A DNA stretch of 64,000 nucleotides from Paracoccus cavernae (GTDB lineage Bacteria; Pseudomonadota; Alphaproteobacteria; Rhodobacterales; Rhodobacteraceae): positions 2,244,501 to 2,308,500 of the forward strand of contig JAUFRC010000001.1 in the NCBI GenBank assembly GCA_030410095.1, read 5' to 3'. A model generated the notes under the pieces. That model made no database searches, was not told where the DNA came from, and was given only the letters and a program-made list of their open reading frames with translations. Of this stretch, positions 60,753 through 64,000 are shown in pieces. How positions within the stretch are numbered: the first letter of the stretch is position 1; every line of letters starts with the position of its first letter. The position numbers were made by a program, and so were the translations under genes.

Positions 60753-61817
60753 TCAGCCCGCGGGCTTTGCATCCGCACCGGAGGCGCGTTTCGTCTCGAC
60801 ATGGGCCACGACGGAAAGGCCTGCCGCCAGATCATCCGCCGCCTCTTGTCCGGCATCGATCGAGATCCGCACCGGCAGACGCTGGGTGACCTTGGTGAAA
60901 TTGCCGGTCGCATTGGTTCCGGCCAGCAGGCTGAACTCCGAGGCCGTCGCCGGCGAGAAAGCCTCGACATGGCCGCGATAGCTGCGGCCTTGCAGCGCAT
61001 CGACCGTGAAGCGGACGGGATCGCCGATGCGCATGCCGTGCAGCTCGGTTTCCTTGAAATTCGCGATGACCCAGATCTCGTCGCCAACCAGACTGACAAG
61101 CGCGGTTCCCGCAGTGACATATTGCCCGACCCGCGCCCCGACCTGCCCGAGCTGGCCGTCGACCGGCGCGCGCACCACGGTATTCTCGAGATCCAGCCCC
61201 GCCAGCTCGACCGCCGCCTTGGCGGCCGCGATATCGGCCTCTTTCGCGCCGAGGCCGACCTTCGCGCCATTGACCGCCTCGCGTGCAACCGCGATCCGGC
61301 TTTGGGCTTGGGTCACGGCCGCCTCGGCTTGCCGCAGGCTGAGCGCGGTCTGGTCGGCCGAGCTTTGCGCCGTCACGCCGCGCGATTGCAGCTGGCGGGC
61401 GCGATCCCAATCCTGTTTGGCGGTGTCGCGCGTCGCCTCTGCCGCGCCTTGGGCGGCCTCGGCAGAGGTTACACCCGCCTCGGCGGTGCGCACATTCTGC
61501 TCGGCGATCTTGAGCGCGGCCTCGGCCTCCTGCTCGGCGGCCTGGGCCTGCGCGAGCTTCTGGCGGTACTGGCGGTCATCGAGACGCGCAATGATCTGGC
61601 CCTTTTCCACCCGCGCGAAATCGCCAACCGAAACCTCGGCAAGATAGCCCGAAAGCTGGGGCGCGAGCGCAGTGACGCGGGCGCGGATATAGGCGTTTTC
61701 GGTCACCGGCTGCGAGGGTTTGAAAGGCGGCAGATGCCAGGCGAAAAGGATCAGCAGCACGCCGCCAAGTCCGATGGCGGCAGCGATCAATGTGGGGATC
61801 AGATGGTTCTTGCTCAT
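60753..61817 (-). CDS. emrA: HlyD/EmrA-type efflux membrane-fusion protein
   Basis: About 354 residues, intact. One N-terminal helix (LIAAAIGLGGVLLILFAWHL), biotin-lipoyl region (VTENAYIRARVTALAPQLSG, FARVEKGQIIARLDDRQY), long coiled coil, then VRAPVDGQLGQVGARVGQYV. Start MSKNHLIPTLIAA overlaps the emrB stop by four bases. Partner of the EmrB-like permease in one drug-efflux operon. Confidence 0.88.
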   Translation of the reverse strand: MSKNHLIPTLIAAAIGLGGVLLILFAWHLPPFKPSQPVTENAYIRARVTALAPQLSGYLAEVSVGDFARVEKGQIIARLDDRQYRQKLAQAQAAEQEAEAALKIAEQNVRTAEAGVTSAEAAQGAAEATRDTAKQDWDRARQLQSRGVTAQSSADQTALSLRQAEAAVTQAQSRIAVAREAVNGAKVGLGAKEADIAAAKAAVELAGLDLENTVVRAPVDGQLGQVGARVGQYVTAGTALVSLVGDEIWVIANFKETELHGMRIGDPVRFTVDALQGRSYRGHVEAFSPATASEFSLLAGTNATGNFTKVTQRLPVRISIDAGQEAADDLAAGLSVVAHVETKRASGADAKPAG

Positions 61818-63777
61818 GATTGTGGCTTCGCGACGAGGGTTGGTGCGGGAGTGGATGCAGGGGAGGTTTCGGGATTTCCGGCGAGGTTTGTGCCTGTCGG
61901 GCCAAGATGCAAAAGCCCGCGCCACAGGCCCCCGCCCTTCTCGGCCAGCCAATCACGCAGCAGGTGCAGAAGCAGTGCCGCAAGCGCCACGATCGCCAGA
62001 AGGAACGTCAGGAAATAAGCGTCGTTATAGGCCATGACATAGGCCTGGTTGCTGGTCTCGGTCGCAATGCGCGACACGGCCTGAAGCTGGCGCATCGCGG
62101 GGTCGGCGACTTGCGGGGCAAGCGCGCGGCCCGCCTGGGCGATGGCTGCGGTGGTGATCGGGCTGGTGGCCTGCAGCTCCTCTTGCAGGACCTGCATGTG
62201 AAAGGCCTGTCGGTGGTTGATCAGCGTCGTGAACATCCCCGAGCCGATCGAACCGCCCACGCTTTGCGTCGACAAAAACACCACGAAGAAAGACAGGATA
62301 TAGTTCGGCCCGCGCGACAAAGCCGCCATCAGGCCGCGCAGCAGGGCCGGTCCGATGAAGATCGTGCCCGCGAAAGCGATCATCGCCTGGCTCAACATCA
62401 TCTGCTCGGGGCGGGTATCGACGGTCGAATGGCTGTCGAGCCATGCCCCGTCGCGATCAGGACCAGCGCGACCAGATGGTAAAGCGGCACGCGCTTGAGC
62501 GTCATGAACGGGATACAGGCCAAACCGCCCAAAATCCCCGCCGCCGCAATCACGGTGAACAAAGGCACGAGCTGGTTTTGCGTGACGCCCAAGACCTGAA
62601 ACATCCGCGGCGCGCCCGCGCTTTGCTCGGACAGGATCAGCCGGAAGATCAGCAGCGTGATCGTCAGATGGACGATGGCTGGGCTCGCGAGCCAGCGGAT
62701 ATCGAGCAGCGGCGAGGCGCGGTTCAGCTCGATCATCACCGCGATGGCGAGGCAGGCCACGCCGAGCGCCAGCACCCAGCCGATCCAGGCGGTATCGGTC
62801 CACCAGTGGATCGAGCCCATGACCGAGGCCACCGTCAGCCCGCCGAAACCCGCCGCGATGAACAGCCAGCTGACAACATCCATCAGCGCCAGCACCCTCG
62901 CCTTAGGCGCGGGTTTGAGCTTGAGCAGAAAGACCAGCGCGAGCGAGATCGCCGCGAGGCCGAGCCCCATCAGGTGCACATCCGTCCAGCCGCCGTCTCC
63001 GAAGAGGCTGGGCGAAAGCACGCGCGCGAGGGATGGCCCCATCATCGTACAGGCCATGACCATCGGCATGCCCATCCGCAGCTTCCACTGCGGCGCGAGC
63101 GGCTCGATCATGTAGAGGAAGGCCAGCGTCGACAAAGGCGCGGACGCCATGCCGTTGAAGAATTGCACGATCACCGCCGAGCGCAGATCGACGATCCACA
63201 ACGAGACGAAAGCCAGCACCAGATAGATGATGATCGCGATTTCGGCAAAGCGGCGCAGGCCATACTGCATGCGCATCTTGGTCAGCATCAGGGGCAGCGA
63301 GGCGCGCGGAATGAGGTAAGCGGCCATGAGCCAGCTCGCCTCGGTCGTGGTCGCGCCCAACTCGCCGGCGATCTGCTGGATATTGGCGGTGACGAACCCC
63401 TGCCCCAGTCCTTGCGTGACCGAGATCACCGCAGCCGCGCCCATATAGGCCAGCGTCACCGGCAAGGGCGGCGCGACGAAAGCGGGTGGCGCGGCGGTTT
63501 GGGGAGTGGGGTCAGAGGTTGCAGCCGGAGGAGCATCGGTTTCGGGTCGGGAGGCACCCGCCTTCTCGGCCTCTGCTCCGCGCGCAGCATCCTCTTGCGG
63601 GTCGCGGGATTCTTCGGGCCCGTCGGTCAAAGAAGCGTCCCCGGTTTCCGCCTCGCTCGCGTGATCCGCAGGCGCCGCGCCAGCGTCACGCGCGGCCCGC
63701 GGCGGGACTGCCGCGCCCGTTCCTTGCCCCTCCTCCGGCGCAACCCTTTGCGGTTTTGCTGCGCCAGTATCGGTCAT
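61814..63777 (-). CDS. emrB: EmrB-type DHA2 MFS multidrug transporter with N-terminal extension (one frameshift)
   Basis: About 655 residues, longer than the usual 500. Residues 1-100 are a hydrophilic Ala/Pro/Glu-rich low-complexity tail before the first helix (PVTLAYMGAAAVISVTQGLG). TTTEASWLMAAYLIPRASLP is the DHA2 motif. G4 near 62454 should be G5, giving TGAWLDSHSTVDTRPEQ. Start overlaps the marR stop (ATGA). The tail may be real or a mis-called start, but no later ATG lies before the first helix. Confidence 0.85.
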
Positions 63778-64000
63778 TGCCGTGCGATCTTTTCGGCATT
63801 CTCGGCCATGCGGGCGAGAACGCGGCGGGTCGCCTCGATATCGGCGGTGTCGATGCCTTCAAACATCTCCGCCTCGATCTCCTCGCGGAAACGCACAATG
63901 CTGACGAGCCGCGCGGGGCCGGTCAGAAAGATGGTATATTTGCGCGCATCGACCGGAGAGGGCCGCCGCTCGGCCAGTTTCATCGCCTCGAGCGCATCGA
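63774..64000 (-). CDS. MarR family regulator (5' end cut by window)
   Basis: C-terminal 74 residues or so: LAERRPSPVDARKYTIFLTG is the wing and the following helix of MarR proteins, then EIEAEMFEGIDTADIEATRR. The N-terminal half lies outside the window. Position ahead of emrB and overlapping it implies that it represses the efflux operon and responds to a toxic ligand (family knowledge). Confidence 0.75.
   Translation of the reverse strand, partial: DALEAMKLAERRPSPVDARKYTIFLTGPARLVSIVRFREEIEAEMFEGIDTADIEATRRVLARMAENAEKIARQ

Noticed and set aside
1..64000. CRISPR arrays, tRNA or rRNA genes, insertion sequences, integrases, toxin-antitoxin pairs
   Set aside because: None found on either strand by reading; no spaced direct repeats, cloverleaf ends or transposase motifs were seen.

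Overview
The window is GC-rich alphaproteobacterial chromosome. Codon use, gene families and neighbourhoods (PduO-type ATR-etfBA-hbd, pyrB-pyrC-plsY, a short CobA, DUF2794, HIG1 protein, fla2-like flagellar cluster, ubiH-amidase-aminotransferase-ftsK) point to Rhodobacteraceae (Paracoccus/Rhodobacter relatives). I see no rRNA, tRNA, CRISPR array, transposase or phage gene, so it reads as ordinary chromosome with metabolic islands.

Main caution: the sequence is full of single-base frameshifts, more than 60, about one per kb. They occur in genes that must work (ftsK, flhA, fliF, lolA) and in accessory ones. Nearly all are repaired by adding one base to a short G, C, A or T run. I read this as consensus error (homopolymer under-calling), not pseudogenisation. 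Affected genes are annotated over their whole repaired span, and the break points are stated.

Layout. 1-921: cytochrome c' (cut by the window edge) and cytochrome b561. 1086-5706: small secreted protein, parC, small membrane protein, SDR, HIG1 protein, cobalamin adenosyltransferase. 5827-8575: etfB, etfA, 3-hydroxybutyryl-CoA dehydrogenase. 8669-12576 (minus): pyrB, two PH-like membrane proteins, a dihydroorotase-like protein lacking metal ligands, plsY, all overlapping. 12801-16223: cobA, DUF2478, TusA-like, AEC transporter, crotonase. 16230-18112 (minus): DUF2794, two I78-type lipoproteins, TetR regulator. 18113-18747 holds no gene. 18748-28772: two divergent flagellar operons, minus fliL-DUF6468-motE-motA-orf-flhA-fliR-flhB-fliJ-like and plus fliF-fliH-fliN-fliP, with a near-consensus CtrA box between them.

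28812-30811: divergent kynurenine formamidase and kynureninase. 30893-36188: RND efflux pump with two membrane-fusion proteins. 36195-38518 (minus): recQ and yggT. 38720-44654: thioesterase, UMF1-type MFS, mepA, phytase-like esterase, class C beta-lactamase-like hydrolase, VUT/YhhQ transporter. 44655-44889: a compact RNA unit (see below). 45298-47766: choX-betC for choline and choline sulfate. 47828-49007 (minus): acetyl-CoA acetyltransferase. 49159-52165: modE-like, modA, modB, modC. 52241-60588: lytic transglycosylase, lolA, ubiH-like, amidase, aminotransferase, ftsK. 60753-64000 (minus): marR-emrB-emrA efflux operon.

The most unusual item is at 44695-44889. An 18-codon reading frame is preceded by a 17-nt sequence complementary to the 16S rRNA 3' end (one G-U). 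Its ribosome-binding site can pair over 13 bp with a downstream segment that itself resembles the 16S tail, and an intrinsic terminator follows directly. I know of no described family that matches, but I could not search.
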